From the NCBI RefSeq assembly GCF_009711165.2, contig NZ_WMID02000003.1, positions 1-64,000 on the forward strand: a stretch of DNA of 64,000 nt. The letters are read 5' to 3'. Origin of the DNA: Flavobacterium sp. MC2016-06. GTDB lineage: Bacteria; Bacteroidota; Bacteroidia; Flavobacteriales; Flavobacteriaceae. The position numbers and the translations under genes are program-made. This document shows, piece after piece, positions 24,288-33,391 of the stretch. Under the pieces are notes generated by a model. The model had not been told where the DNA came from and did not search any database. It saw only the letters and a program-made list of their open reading frames with translations. Position 1 is the stretch's first letter; every line of letters starts with the position of its first letter.

Positions 24288-26735
24288 TTATCCCGGAAAT
24301 TCTCCACCGCCATCATTTCCACCATCATTTTTAGGTGCATTTTTATCTCTATCGCTTTTCGCTTTGTTGAAACGGTACGTGAAAGATAAATTGAACTGAC
24401 GTTTACGGAATTGCATTTCGCCATATGAAGTTTGGTTTTCAAGATAAGTATATGATTTCATAATTCTTGAATTGAAAACGTCGCTAATATTAAATGCAAT
24501 TGTAGCTTTGTCTTTTAATACATCTTTGCTTAAAGAAGTATTCATACCAAATTGTCCTAAGTTTTTACCTTGAGCTGTTTTTTGAGATCCGTTGTACATA
24601 CCACTCAACTGCCAGTCGATTTTGTATGGTAAAGTTACTTTTGAGCTAATTCTTGCAAACCATGTGTTGGCTTGATTGTCAAGATTTTGAACTACAAGAT
24701 TACCGTTATTGTCTGTATAAGTATTATCTCCAGTTGTTTTTACATTGTAAAAATTGAAGTTACTGTTTAATCTCCATACTTTAAAAGGTGTGTAGTTTAA
24801 GGTAAACTCAAAACCAAATTTCTGCTCTTTTCCTAAGTTAATTGGACGGCTTAAAATAACTGGAATTCCGTTTACTTCATCACCTGTAGGAGATCTTACA
24901 AAGCTGAAAACATCTTTAGTATCTTCAAAATAAGCAGAAGTATTAAACGTAACTTTGTCCCAGCGTTTGATATATCCAATATCGTATTTATCGGTAAGAG
25001 ATGGATCTAAGTCTGGATTTCCTTGAAAAATATTAATGTTACTTGAATAATTTACCGCAGGATTCATAAAACGTCCTCTAGGTCTAGTTAGACGTTTACT
25101 GTAACTTGCTGTAAAATTACTTTGATCTGAAATTTCGTAACTAATAAAAGCACTTGGAAATAAGTTGTTGTACTTTTTGGTATTAAAATCGCTGTTGTCT
25201 AATAAGTTTACTTGAATATTAGTGTCTTCCCAACGCAATCCGAATAAATAAGAGAATTTATTTACTTTGAAACCATATTGTGTATAGATTGCATTGATAT
25301 TTTCTTTGTATTCTAAAGTATTTGATAAGTTTGGATCTTTTGCACCAGTTTCGTCTGTAACGAAATATTCGTTGTTTAAGTCTCCAAAACTTCCTTTATA
25401 ACCTGCTTCAAATTGGCTTCCTTTTCCTAATGGCAATACATAATCTGCTTGTAACAATACTTGTTTTTGTACTTGATTGTTTAGCGTAGTATTAAAGTTA
25501 GGAGAAGCATCTATGATACTGTTACTGTCATCTGTATTTCTAGAAATAGAAAGATCGGCAGTAAGTTTGTGTCCTTTATCGTTGAAGTTTTTAATCAAGT
25601 TTGAAGTATACTCAACATTTTCACTGCCCGTATCTCCGTTGTTTAAGCGGTAAGATGTACCTGTGTAATTGTGAGCAGCATCAAAATTAGTATAGTTGAT
25701 TAAGTCTCTTGTATCACCCGAATTGTTTTGGTAATTAATAGCATTTGTCCAAAAAGTATTTGGAGCCACAGTCCATTCAATACCAGCTCTTCCGTTAAAA
25801 CCGTCAGAAGTTCTTTTAGTATCACGATCTTCATCTAAAAAGCTAGAAGTAGTTCCGTCATTATTAAAATACTGAGAATTTGTTTTTCCAGCACCTTCAC
25901 TTGTTCTGTGGTTGTAGCCAAGAGTAGTAAAGTAGTTTAATTTTTCTGTTTTATAATTTAAGTTAGCACTTAAACCATATGTTTCAGGAAGACCAGTTGA
26001 GGCAATAAAAGTTCCGTTAAGACCTTGGTTTTTACCTTTTTTAAGGATGATATTAATTAATCCTGAACCTCCTTCTGCATCATAACGTGCAGATGGATTG
26101 GTGATAACTTCTACTTTGTCAATTGCATCAGCAGGAAGTTGTCTTAAAGCTTCGGCAATGTTTATAGCGTTTGAAGGTCTTCCATCAATTAAAATTCTGA
26201 TATTGTCACTTCCTCTTAAGCTTACATTTCCTTCGGTATCAACAGAAACAGATGGAACGTTGTCTAAAACGTCACTTACTGTACCACCTTTTACCATCAT
26301 ATCTTGACCAACATTGTAAACTTTTTTATCCAGTTTTATTTCTACTGTTGATTTTTCAGCGCGAACTACAACTTCATTTAATTGCGCTGCATCTTCAGAA
26401 AGATTAACAACACCTAAATTAGTGTCGTCTTGAATACTTTTTTGTTTGATCTCAATTGATTTAAAAGAAATAAATTCAATTTTTATATCGTAAATTCCCG
26501 GTGTAACAGGAATTTCAAATTCTCCTTTAGGATTAGTACTGGCGCTTGCAACGACTTTTGTGTCATTTGGAGCCATCATAGAGATAATAGCATATTCAAG
26601 AGGTTGTTTAGTAACCTTTTCGAAAACTTTTCCTGTAACTTTTACTTTGTTTCTAGCAGGAGGAGCTTGTTGTGCATAATTGTAAAAACTTGTAAAAAAG
26701 AGTACAAGCATTACAGCAATTTTCATTTTTTTCAT
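24288..26735 (-). CDS. TonB-dependent-receptor-like outer-membrane barrel protein
   Basis: The 815-residue protein has a signal peptide (IAVMLVLFFTSFYNYAQQ). A carboxypeptidase-regulatory-like domain (about 30-115; KVTGKVFEKVTKQPLEYAII) follows. A plug-like domain (about 120-235) contains NVPSVSVDTEGNVSLRGSDN and ends ARYDAEGGSGLINIILKKG. The rest is an outer-membrane barrel of the OMP_b-brl_3 type, with the C-terminal strand FNLSFTYRFNKAKSD and a Gly/Asp-rich tail. No SusD partner is next to it, so it may transport a metal chelate or peptide, or be a relative without transport function. Confidence 0.9.
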   Translation of the reverse strand: MKKMKIAVMLVLFFTSFYNYAQQAPPARNKVKVTGKVFEKVTKQPLEYAIISMMAPNDTKVVASASTNPKGEFEIPVTPGIYDIKIEFISFKSIEIKQKSIQDDTNLGVVNLSEDAAQLNEVVVRAEKSTVEIKLDKKVYNVGQDMMVKGGTVSDVLDNVPSVSVDTEGNVSLRGSDNIRILIDGRPSNAINIAEALRQLPADAIDKVEVITNPSARYDAEGGSGLINIILKKGKNQGLNGTFIASTGLPETYGLSANLNYKTEKLNYFTTLGYNHRTSEGAGKTNSQYFNNDGTTSSFLDEDRDTKRTSDGFNGRAGIEWTVAPNTFWTNAINYQNNSGDTRDLINYTNFDAAHNYTGTSYRLNNGDTGSENVEYTSNLIKNFNDKGHKLTADLSISRNTDDSNSIIDASPNFNTTLNNQVQKQVLLQADYVLPLGKGSQFEAGYKGSFGDLNNEYFVTDETGAKDPNLSNTLEYKENINAIYTQYGFKVNKFSYLFGLRWEDTNIQVNLLDNSDFNTKKYNNLFPSAFISYEISDQSNFTASYSKRLTRPRGRFMNPAVNYSSNINIFQGNPDLDPSLTDKYDIGYIKRWDKVTFNTSAYFEDTKDVFSFVRSPTGDEVNGIPVILSRPINLGKEQKFGFEFTLNYTPFKVWRLNSNFNFYNVKTTGDNTYTDNNGNLVVQNLDNQANTWFARISSKVTLPYKIDWQLSGMYNGSQKTAQGKNLGQFGMNTSLSKDVLKDKATIAFNISDVFNSRIMKSYTYLENQTSYGEMQFRKRQFNLSFTYRFNKAKSDRDKNAPKNDGGNDGGGEFPG

Positions 26736-26767
26736 TATGTTTTTGGTTTCATTTTCTTTTTAGACGG

Positions 26768-26775
26768 CAAAAGTA
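26768..26775 (-). promoter_or_regulatory. Candidate -7 element for the TonB-type gene
   Basis: On the minus strand this reads TACTTTTG (TAnnTTTG), 33 bp upstream of the start codon at 26735. Confidence 0.4.
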
Positions 26776-26828
26776 GCTTTTGGTTTAAAGATATGAATCA
26801 TAAAATAATGTTAATTTAGCTTTTTGGC

Positions 26829-27173
26829 TTAACTTAGAAAAGAAGCAACAAGATCCATGTCTCTTCCAATGATAGCTTTTCCGTCTTTTATAACAATCGG
26901 ACGTTCTATTAAAATAGGGTTATCTATCATTGCCTCAATGATTTCGTCGTTGTTTAATGTTTTTGATTTGTAATTTTCTGTCCAGATTTTTTCTTTGGTT
27001 CTAACCAATTGAATAGGTTCTAAATTTAATTGCTTAAGTAAGTTTTTTAGTTCATCAAAAGAAGGAGTGTCTGTTAAATAAGGAATAATTTCATATTCTT
27101 GATTGGTCTGTTCAACAAAAGCCAGACAGTTTCTTGATTTTCCACAGCGTGGATTATGGTAAATTTGTATCAT
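26829..27173 (-). CDS. ArsC-family arsenate-reductase-like protein
   Basis: The 114-residue protein starts at the ATG at 27173 (MIQIYHNPRCGKSRNCLAF); the longer open frame upstream is hydrophobic and unlike the family. Cys10 in NPRCGKSR is the catalytic cysteine. The family core (LLKQLNLEPIQLVRTKE, then NPILIERPIVIKDGKAIIGR) is complete. ArsC members of this class reduce arsenate with glutaredoxin; other members, such as Spx or YffB-like proteins, do not, and no ars genes are nearby. The protein is probably a stand-alone thiol reductase. Confidence 0.85.
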   Translation of the reverse strand: MIQIYHNPRCGKSRNCLAFVEQTNQEYEIIPYLTDTPSFDELKNLLKQLNLEPIQLVRTKEKIWTENYKSKTLNNDEIIEAMIDNPILIERPIVIKDGKAIIGRDMDLVASFLS

Positions 27174-27289
27174 TTTGTTATATTTTAACTGTTTTAGGAT
27201 TGATAAAATAAAAAATAGGTATTTTAGCAATACCAAAAGTAAGATTTACTTATTGAATTGAATTCTCATTTTTTTTAAATTTTATACAT

Positions 27290-28219
27290 ATGTTTTTAGA
27301 ACAAGGAATTAAGACTGAAAATGCTTTTTGGAAATACCTTTTAGGTTCAGTTTTTATTATTACAGCTTCATTTGTTGGTCAGATTCCCTTTTCTGTGGCT
27401 GTTCTTTATAAAAGTTTTAAAGATAAAATCGCTCCAAAAGATAATGCGGCTGTAATGAATATGTTTGAGCCCAATATTACTTTGTTTTTAGTAATGATTT
27501 CCTTTGCCTTTGCCTTTGCAGGAATATATTTTGTGGTGAAATATTTGCACAATCAAACCCTTTTGTCTCTTACTACTTCTCGAAGCAAAATAGATTGGAG
27601 ACGTATTGGTTTTTCTTTTGCCTTATGGTCCTTTTTCTCCTTCTTGAGTTTTCTGTTTGTTTACTTTAAATCTCCAGATAATTTTATTTGGAATTTTAAA
27701 CTCGTTCCTTTTCTAATTTTAGTTGTTTTAGGGTGTATTTTGATACCAATTCAAACTAGTACTGAAGAATATGTATTTAGAGGTTATTTGATGCAGGGAT
27801 TTGCTAATTTGGCTAAAAACAGATGGTTACCGCTCTTAATGACTTCGCTTATTTTTGGTTCTATGCACGTTTTTAATCCAGAAGTGGCTAAAATGGGATA
27901 TATTATTATGATTTATTATATAGGAACTGGCTTTTTCTTAGGTATTATTACACTTATGGATGAAGGTATGGAATTGGCTTTAGGATTTCATGCTAGTAAT
28001 AATTTAATTGGAGCTTTGTTAGTTACTTCAGATTGGTCTGTTTTTCAGACACATTCTATTTTTAAAGATATGTCTGAGCCGTCAGCAGGTTTAGATGTTA
28101 TATTACCGGTTGTAATTGTTTATCCAATTCTGATTTTTATTTTTAGTAAAAAATACAATTGGACGAATTGGAAGGAGAAATTAACGGGTAAAATTAATGC
28201 TGTAGAATATTTAAATTAA
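27290..28219 (+). CDS. CPBP family intramembrane glutamic protease
   Basis: The 309-residue protein has about seven or eight hydrophobic segments. It carries the CPBP motifs: EEYVFRG at 159-165 (EExxxR), GSMHVFN near 195 and FHASNNLIGAL near 250. This family (also called Abi) includes Rce1-type prenyl-CAAX proteases and bacteriocin-immunity proteins; the substrate here is unknown. It is 7 bp upstream of the MenE-like gene, so the two are cotranscribed. Confidence 0.9.
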   Translation: MFLEQGIKTENAFWKYLLGSVFIITASFVGQIPFSVAVLYKSFKDKIAPKDNAAVMNMFEPNITLFLVMISFAFAFAGIYFVVKYLHNQTLLSLTTSRSKIDWRRIGFSFALWSFFSFLSFLFVYFKSPDNFIWNFKLVPFLILVVLGCILIPIQTSTEEYVFRGYLMQGFANLAKNRWLPLLMTSLIFGSMHVFNPEVAKMGYIIMIYYIGTGFFLGIITLMDEGMELALGFHASNNLIGALLVTSDWSVFQTHSIFKDMSEPSAGLDVILPVVIVYPILIFIFSKKYNWTNWKEKLTGKINAVEYLN

Positions 28220-28226
28220 TACGATC

Positions 28227-29270
28227 ATGTTAAACTTAACACATAAAAATGTCCATAATTATTTTAAACTCAACGGTTATCACTTAAGCGGAAAACAACT
28301 GAGCCAAATGGGTTATAGTTACATCAAAGAAGGAGATGTATACGAGCGCTCAATTGGGGAGTTTTTATTGGATTGGTTTGATGATAAAGACTTTATCGAG
28401 ATGACAACTTCTGGTACAACAGGTCTTCCTAAATTGGTTCGTTTAGAAAAACAAGCCATGATTCAGTCTGCGTTGGCAACAGGAGATTTTTTTAAATTAG
28501 AGCCTGGTAATAAAGCCTTGCTTTGTCTGCCAGTTCAGTTTATTGCTGGTAAAATGATGTTGGTACGCAGTTTTATTTTAGGATTAGAGCTAGATGTTGT
28601 TTCGCCAAGCGTTGAACCTTTGGCTTTAAATAAAAAAGAATATGATTTTGTGGCAATGGTGCCACTGCAAGTTCAAAATTCGATTAAAGCCTTAAAAAAG
28701 GTAAAGAAATTAATTATTGGCGGTGCTAAAATAGACAGTGCTCTCGAAGAAAAACTTCTACCGTTAAAGTCGGAGATTTACGAAACTTACGGAATGACCG
28801 AAACTATTACGCATATTGCTGCAAAGAGAGTAGGAGAGCGTGCATTTTCAATTTTACCCAATGTCAAAATTGCAAAAGATAAACGCGATTGTTTGGTAAT
28901 TTCTGTAGCTTCTATTTCTGACAAACCTATTGTTACGAATGATTTAATTGAATTAATAAACGATAATCAGTTTGTATTTTTAGGCCGAATTGATAATGTA
29001 ATTAATAGTGGAGGAGTAAAGTTAATTCCAGAACAAATTGAAGCTAAACTTACAGGAAAAATAAATACTAGATTTTTTGTAACGGGCGTGCCTGATTCTG
29101 TTTTGGGTGAAAAATTAATTTTGGTAATTGAAGGTGAAAAGCTGGATTTTGCTCCTGATTTTTTTGATGTTTTAGGAAAGTTCGAAAAACCAAAAGAAAT
29201 TGTTTTTGTTCCAAAATTCAAAGAAAACGAAAATGGTAAACTGCTTCGTAAATCTAGTTTAGTAGTTTAA
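28227..29270 (+). CDS. menE: AMP-binding ligase, probably o-succinylbenzoate-CoA ligase
   Basis: The 347-residue protein has the adenylation P-loop TTSGTTGLPK near 65, the YGMTET motif near 190 and the C-terminal GRIDNVINSGGVKLIPEQIE hinge, ending in GKLLRKS where the catalytic lysine is expected. At about 350 residues it is shorter than typical acyl-CoA ligases but matches the compact MenE of Bacteroidota. MenE activates o-succinylbenzoate for menaquinone synthesis. Other men genes are not in the window, so the symbol rests on family resemblance. Confidence 0.8.
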   Translation: MLNLTHKNVHNYFKLNGYHLSGKQLSQMGYSYIKEGDVYERSIGEFLLDWFDDKDFIEMTTSGTTGLPKLVRLEKQAMIQSALATGDFFKLEPGNKALLCLPVQFIAGKMMLVRSFILGLELDVVSPSVEPLALNKKEYDFVAMVPLQVQNSIKALKKVKKLIIGGAKIDSALEEKLLPLKSEIYETYGMTETITHIAAKRVGERAFSILPNVKIAKDKRDCLVISVASISDKPIVTNDLIELINDNQFVFLGRIDNVINSGGVKLIPEQIEAKLTGKINTRFFVTGVPDSVLGEKLILVIEGEKLDFAPDFFDVLGKFEKPKEIVFVPKFKENENGKLLRKSSLVV

Positions 29271-29292
29271 AAACATAAAATTTACAATTAAT

Positions 29293-29325
29293 AAAAGCCT
29301 TTAGATTTATTTTCTAAAGGCTTTT
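29293..29325 (+). terminator. Terminator after menE
   Basis: AAAAGCCTTTAGA (29293-29305) pairs with TCTAAAGGCTTTT (29313-29325), followed by further T residues. Confidence 0.85.
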
Positions 29326-29555
29326 TTGTTTTTTTTAATTAGTAGATACGGTTTAATGATGTTGATAATCAAATATTTAAATATTGTAATTTCAGAAAGA
29401 AATCATGTAAGCAGTTCGTTTTATTGTAAGGTAAATTTGTCAAACTTATTACAGCCAATGAATTTTATGAAGACATTTAAATTATATTCTTACTTAAAAG
29501 AGGTTTTGAGGCTGGTAGATTTTAAAAAGGATAAAAATTATAAACTATTACTAAG

Positions 29556-31697
29556 ATGAAAAACTCAAAAGAATCAAATCAAGATCATTATGACGAAAAG
29601 CAAAAAGATTTAGAGTTGAATAAATCTAATGCTGACAATCAATTTTTGACAACAAATCAAGGAGTAAAGATTAACGATAATAATAATTCTCTAAAAGCAG
29701 GTGAAAGAGGAGGCTCTTTACTTGAAGATTTTATTTTAAGAGAAAAAATAACGCACTTTGATCACGAACGTATTCCAGAACGAATTGTACATGCTAGAGG
29801 TTCTGCAGCGCATGGTTATTTTGAACTTTATAAGTCTATGGAGCAATATACCAAAGCAGAGTTCTTGAATGATACCAATATAAAAACACCCGTTTTTGTT
29901 CGATTTTCGACTGTTGCAGGATCGAAAGGTTCTACAGATTTAGCACGTGATGTTCGTGGTTTTTCAGTTAAATTTTATACACAGCAGGGAAACTATGATT
30001 TGGTAGGAAATAATATGCCTGTATTTTTTATTCAGGATGCTATGAAATTTCCTGATCTTATACATGCAGTTAAGCCTGAACCACACAATGAAATGCCTCA
30101 AGCAGGATCTGCACATGATACTTTTTGGGATTTTATTTCTTTAATGCCAGAGTCTATGCACATGATTATGTGGGCGATGAGCGATCGAGCTATTCCAAGA
30201 AGTTTACGAATGATGGAGGGTTTTGGCGTACATACGTTTAGATTTGTCAATACAAAAAATGAATCTCATTTTGTTAAATTTCATTGGAAACCAAAATTAG
30301 GTACTCACGGTGTTGTATGGGACGAGGCACAAAAAATTTCAGGTAAAAACTCCGATTTTCATAAACAAGATTTATGGGAAGCAATTGAAAATGGTAATTT
30401 CCCAGAATGGGAATTAGGTGTACAGCTTATTCCTGAAGCCGATGAACATAAATATGATTTTGATTTATTAGATCCAACAAAATTGGTTCCAGAAGAATTA
30501 GTTCCTGTAATGATTATTGGAAAAATGGTTTTGAATAAAAACCCTGATAATTTCTTTGCAGAAACAGAACAGGTTGCTTTTCATCCCGGACATGTTGTGC
30601 CAGGTATTGATTTTACAAATGATCCTTTATTACAAGGAAGATTGTTTTCTTATACCGATACACAGCTGTCAAGATTAGGAAGTCCTAATTTTCATGAAAT
30701 TCCAATTAACAGAACTGTTGCGCCAATGCACAATAATCAGCGTGACGGGCATATGCGTCAAGAAGTAAATACAGGACGCGTAGCGTATCATCCTAATTCA
30801 TTAGGCGGAGGCTGTCCTTTTCAGGCAAAAATAGATCAAGGTGGTTTTGTGAGTTTTAATGAACGAATAGACGCTCAAAAAGTCCGAGAAAGAAGTACTA
30901 GTTTTGCAGATCATTTTAGCCAGGCAACCCTTTTTTACAACAGTCAGACTCCAATAGAACAAAATCATATCATCAAAGCATTACGCTTTGAATTAGGAAA
31001 GGTAGAAACTCTTGCTATTCGAGAGAGAACATTAGGACTTCTTTCTAAAATAGATACAACTCTTGCAGTAAAAGTAGCAAAAGGTTTGGGTATTACTGTA
31101 CCTTCTACTTTAGAAAAACCGATTAATCATGGAGTTGGAGCAGATGCCAATGACAAGCAGGAACCAACAAATGTAAAACAAGCCATTAAAAGTTCGGATG
31201 CTTTGAGCATGCTAAAAAACAAAACACTTTCTGATACAATAGCCACAAGACAAGTTGCATTTTTATGTGCAGACGGCGTAAATGGCAGTTCTGTAGATAG
31301 AATGAAAAAAGCCTTAGAAAGTGCAGGAGCAGGAGTCAAAATTATTGCACCTCATTTAGGGACAATCGTATCTGAAGAGGGAAATGAAATTAAGGTAGAC
31401 CAAAGTTATCTTATTGCAGCCTCAGTACTTTTTGACGCTGTATTTATTCCTTCGGGCGAAGGTATTCTTAAGCTTATGGATGTTGCCGAAGTTGCAGAGT
31501 TTATCAATGATTCTTTTAAACACTGTAAATTTATAGCAGCCGAAGGTGAGGGAACAGATATTCTGTCTATAACCAATGCTAAAAATGCAGATAAAGGAGT
31601 AATCACCAGCGAAAAAACAGGAGATAAAAATTTGTCAAATACCTTTATTAAAATGATGGGAAAACATCGTCTTTGGGAAAGAGAAAAGCTGGTGTAA
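29556..31697 (+). CDS. katE: Large-subunit (HPII-type) catalase with C-terminal DJ-1/PfpI domain
   Basis: The 713-residue protein is the size of clade-2 catalases. The catalytic His86 lies in HARGSAAHGYF. The heme-ligating Tyr366 lies in SYTDTQLSRLG. After the catalase core (to about 520) a linker leads to a DJ-1/PfpI-like flavodoxin domain (about 565-705; RQVAFLCADGVNGSS). It breaks down hydrogen peroxide in the cytoplasm. It is monocistronic, with strong hairpins downstream. OxyR is encoded 13 kb away and could regulate it. Confidence 0.95.
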   Translation: MKNSKESNQDHYDEKQKDLELNKSNADNQFLTTNQGVKINDNNNSLKAGERGGSLLEDFILREKITHFDHERIPERIVHARGSAAHGYFELYKSMEQYTKAEFLNDTNIKTPVFVRFSTVAGSKGSTDLARDVRGFSVKFYTQQGNYDLVGNNMPVFFIQDAMKFPDLIHAVKPEPHNEMPQAGSAHDTFWDFISLMPESMHMIMWAMSDRAIPRSLRMMEGFGVHTFRFVNTKNESHFVKFHWKPKLGTHGVVWDEAQKISGKNSDFHKQDLWEAIENGNFPEWELGVQLIPEADEHKYDFDLLDPTKLVPEELVPVMIIGKMVLNKNPDNFFAETEQVAFHPGHVVPGIDFTNDPLLQGRLFSYTDTQLSRLGSPNFHEIPINRTVAPMHNNQRDGHMRQEVNTGRVAYHPNSLGGGCPFQAKIDQGGFVSFNERIDAQKVRERSTSFADHFSQATLFYNSQTPIEQNHIIKALRFELGKVETLAIRERTLGLLSKIDTTLAVKVAKGLGITVPSTLEKPINHGVGADANDKQEPTNVKQAIKSSDALSMLKNKTLSDTIATRQVAFLCADGVNGSSVDRMKKALESAGAGVKIIAPHLGTIVSEEGNEIKVDQSYLIAASVLFDAVFIPSGEGILKLMDVAEVAEFINDSFKHCKFIAAEGEGTDILSITNAKNADKGVITSEKTGDKNLSNTFIKMMGKHRLWEREKLV

Positions 31698-31756
31698 AAA
31701 AACAGTAATTTTTATAAACTTGATTATTAAATTACGGTTTAATGCATTGCTGTAAA

Positions 31757-31838
31757 TTTCCTGCAAGGTCTTTTTTGACCTTGCAGGTATGATTTAGTCT
31801 ATATATATCTACAAGGTCAAAAAAGACCTTGCAGGAAA
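31757..31838. repeat. Inverted pair of CCTGCAAGGTC hairpins
   Basis: 31757-31783 and 31812-31838 are perfect 27-base inverted repeats of each other, and each also folds on itself (CCTGCAAGGTC with GACCTTGCAGG around six T or A). The first hairpin could terminate katE. The inverted arrangement looks like a small dispersed repeat and not a simple terminator. Confidence 0.75.
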
Positions 31839-31911
31839 ACACAGAACTATATAATCGGCAGAAAAACAATGTCTTATAGATTTGTTTAGGTTGCAAATAA
31901 GTCATTATAGC

Positions 31912-31945
31912 AAAAAACCAGTAAAGTTATCTTTACTGGTTTTTT
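31912..31945. terminator. Bidirectional terminator between katE and the rRNA methyltransferase gene
   Basis: AAAAAACCAGTAAAG (31912-31926) pairs with CTTTACTGGTTTTTT (31931-31945) around a four-base loop. Confidence 0.8.
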
Positions 31946-31984
31946 ATTATTGTTATAAAAGTACCAATCTAAATTTTAGACAAA

Positions 31985-32025
31985 GATTGGAATTTGGAAT
32001 TTGGAATTTTTTTATTGGAATTTAA
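31985..32025. repeat. TTGGAATTT repeat, second locus
   Basis: TTGGAATTTGGAATTTGGAA followed by TTTTTTTATTGGAATTTAAC abuts the stop codon of the methyltransferase gene. It belongs to the same motif family as 24088-24287 and 61950-62200. Confidence 0.7.
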
Positions 32026-33245
32026 CCTAATACTTCCTTGCGCTCTAATAATGCCATATAAAATCCGTCGAAACCAGATTCCGAAGCTAGTATTTTACGA
32101 TCTTTTATAAACGTAAATTGTTTTCCGATTTCAGTTTTCAAGAATTTCTCTACCTGCTCTTGATTTTCTGATGGTAAAACAGAACAAGTTGCGTACACTA
32201 ATTTTCCGCCTGGTTTTACAATTTTAGAATAGCTTTCTAAAACTTCAGCCTGAACTTTACGAATGTTATCAATAAACTCAGGTTTTAATTTCCACTTCGC
32301 GTCAGGATTTCTTTTTAAAACTCCTAAACCGCTGCAAGGCGCATCAATTAAAACACGGTCTGCTTTTTCGTGTAATTTTTTGATCACTTTTGTAGTGTCA
32401 ATAATACGATATTCAATATTAAAAGCACCGTTTCTTTTGGCTCTTAATTTCAATTGTTTCAATTTGCTTTCGTACAAATCCATCGCAATCAATTGTCCTT
32501 TGTTTTCCATTAAAGAAGCAATGTGCAATGTTTTTCCACCTGCACCAGCGCAAGTATCAACAACACGCATTCCTGGTTTTACATCAAGAAAACCAGCAAC
32601 CAATTGTGAGTTGGCATCTTGAACCTCAAAAAGACCTTGTTTAAAAGCATCTGTCAAAAATACATTTGCTCTTTCTTTTAATACCAAAGCCTCAGGTTGA
32701 TCTTTTAAATATTCTGTTTCAATATTCAAATCCATCAACGTGTTTCTCAAGTTTTCTTTAGTACCTTTTAATGTATTGGTTCTAAGAATAACTTTTGCAG
32801 GCTGATTTTGAGCTGTAATTTCTTTAGACCAAACTGCTTCGCCTAATTCTTTCACTCCCAATTCATCCATCCAATCTGGAATAGATTCTTTTAAAGCTCT
32901 AGTTTTAGAAAGCTCGTCAAAGCGTCCTTTAATTTTTCTTTCAGGAGTTCCTTCCAATTGTCTCCAATCCGGAATCGGGTATCCTCTTAAAACTGCCCAT
33001 ACGGCAAACATTCTCCATAAATTATCTCTGTCAAAAGGTTCTTTAACTTCGGCAATTTCAGAGTATAATCTTTTCCAACGAACAATTTCGTATATCGTTT
33101 CAGCAACAAATTTCCTGTCAGAACTTCCCCAACGTTTGTCTTTTTTTAATGCTCTTGCTACCACTTTATCCGCATATTCTCCTTCATTGAAAATAGCATT
33201 TAAAGAATCGATGGTAGTATAAACTAAATTTCTGTGTAATCTCAT
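32022..33245 (-). CDS. RsmB/NOP2-family rRNA cytosine-C5 methyltransferase
   Basis: The 407-residue protein has an N-terminal NusB-like helical region and a SAM-dependent methyltransferase domain (about 220-400). Motifs are DTCAGAGGKTLHIASLM (SAM binding), IDAPCSGLGVLKRNPD with Cys304, and VYATCSVLPSENQEQV with Cys354. Those are the two cysteines that this m5C family uses for product release and catalysis. Its target is probably 16S rRNA. The exact base cannot be deduced, so I give no symbol. It is followed by a repeat and terminator. Confidence 0.88.
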   Translation of the reverse strand: MRLHRNLVYTTIDSLNAIFNEGEYADKVVARALKKDKRWGSSDRKFVAETIYEIVRWKRLYSEIAEVKEPFDRDNLWRMFAVWAVLRGYPIPDWRQLEGTPERKIKGRFDELSKTRALKESIPDWMDELGVKELGEAVWSKEITAQNQPAKVILRTNTLKGTKENLRNTLMDLNIETEYLKDQPEALVLKERANVFLTDAFKQGLFEVQDANSQLVAGFLDVKPGMRVVDTCAGAGGKTLHIASLMENKGQLIAMDLYESKLKQLKLRAKRNGAFNIEYRIIDTTKVIKKLHEKADRVLIDAPCSGLGVLKRNPDAKWKLKPEFIDNIRKVQAEVLESYSKIVKPGGKLVYATCSVLPSENQEQVEKFLKTEIGKQFTFIKDRKILASESGFDGFYMALLERKEVLG

Positions 33246-33262
33246 TTTAATTATTTGAGTTG

Positions 33263-33270
33263 CAAAGGTA
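33263..33270 (-). promoter_or_regulatory. Candidate -7 element for the rRNA methyltransferase gene
   Basis: On the minus strand this reads TACCTTTG (TAnnTTTG), 18 bp upstream of the start codon, giving a very short leader. Confidence 0.4.
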
Positions 33271-33335
33271 CTATTAATTGATTGAAAGTTAAATTTTTAA
33301 TTTTGATTGTTATTTTGACTTTCATTAAAAAGAAA

Positions 33336-33370
33336 AAAAACACTCTAATAAAGTTTAAAAGAGTGTTTTT
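33336..33370 (-). terminator. Terminator after kup
   Basis: AAAAACACTCT (33336-33346) pairs with AGAGTGTTTTT (33360-33370), 21 bp beyond the kup stop codon. Confidence 0.8.
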
Positions 33371-33391
33371 GAAATGATTTAGAAATGCGTC

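Noticed and set aside
29326..29559. 77-codon open frame upstream of katE
   Set aside because: It overlaps a terminator hairpin, is AT-driven in composition and resembles no protein family. It probably belongs to the katE leader.
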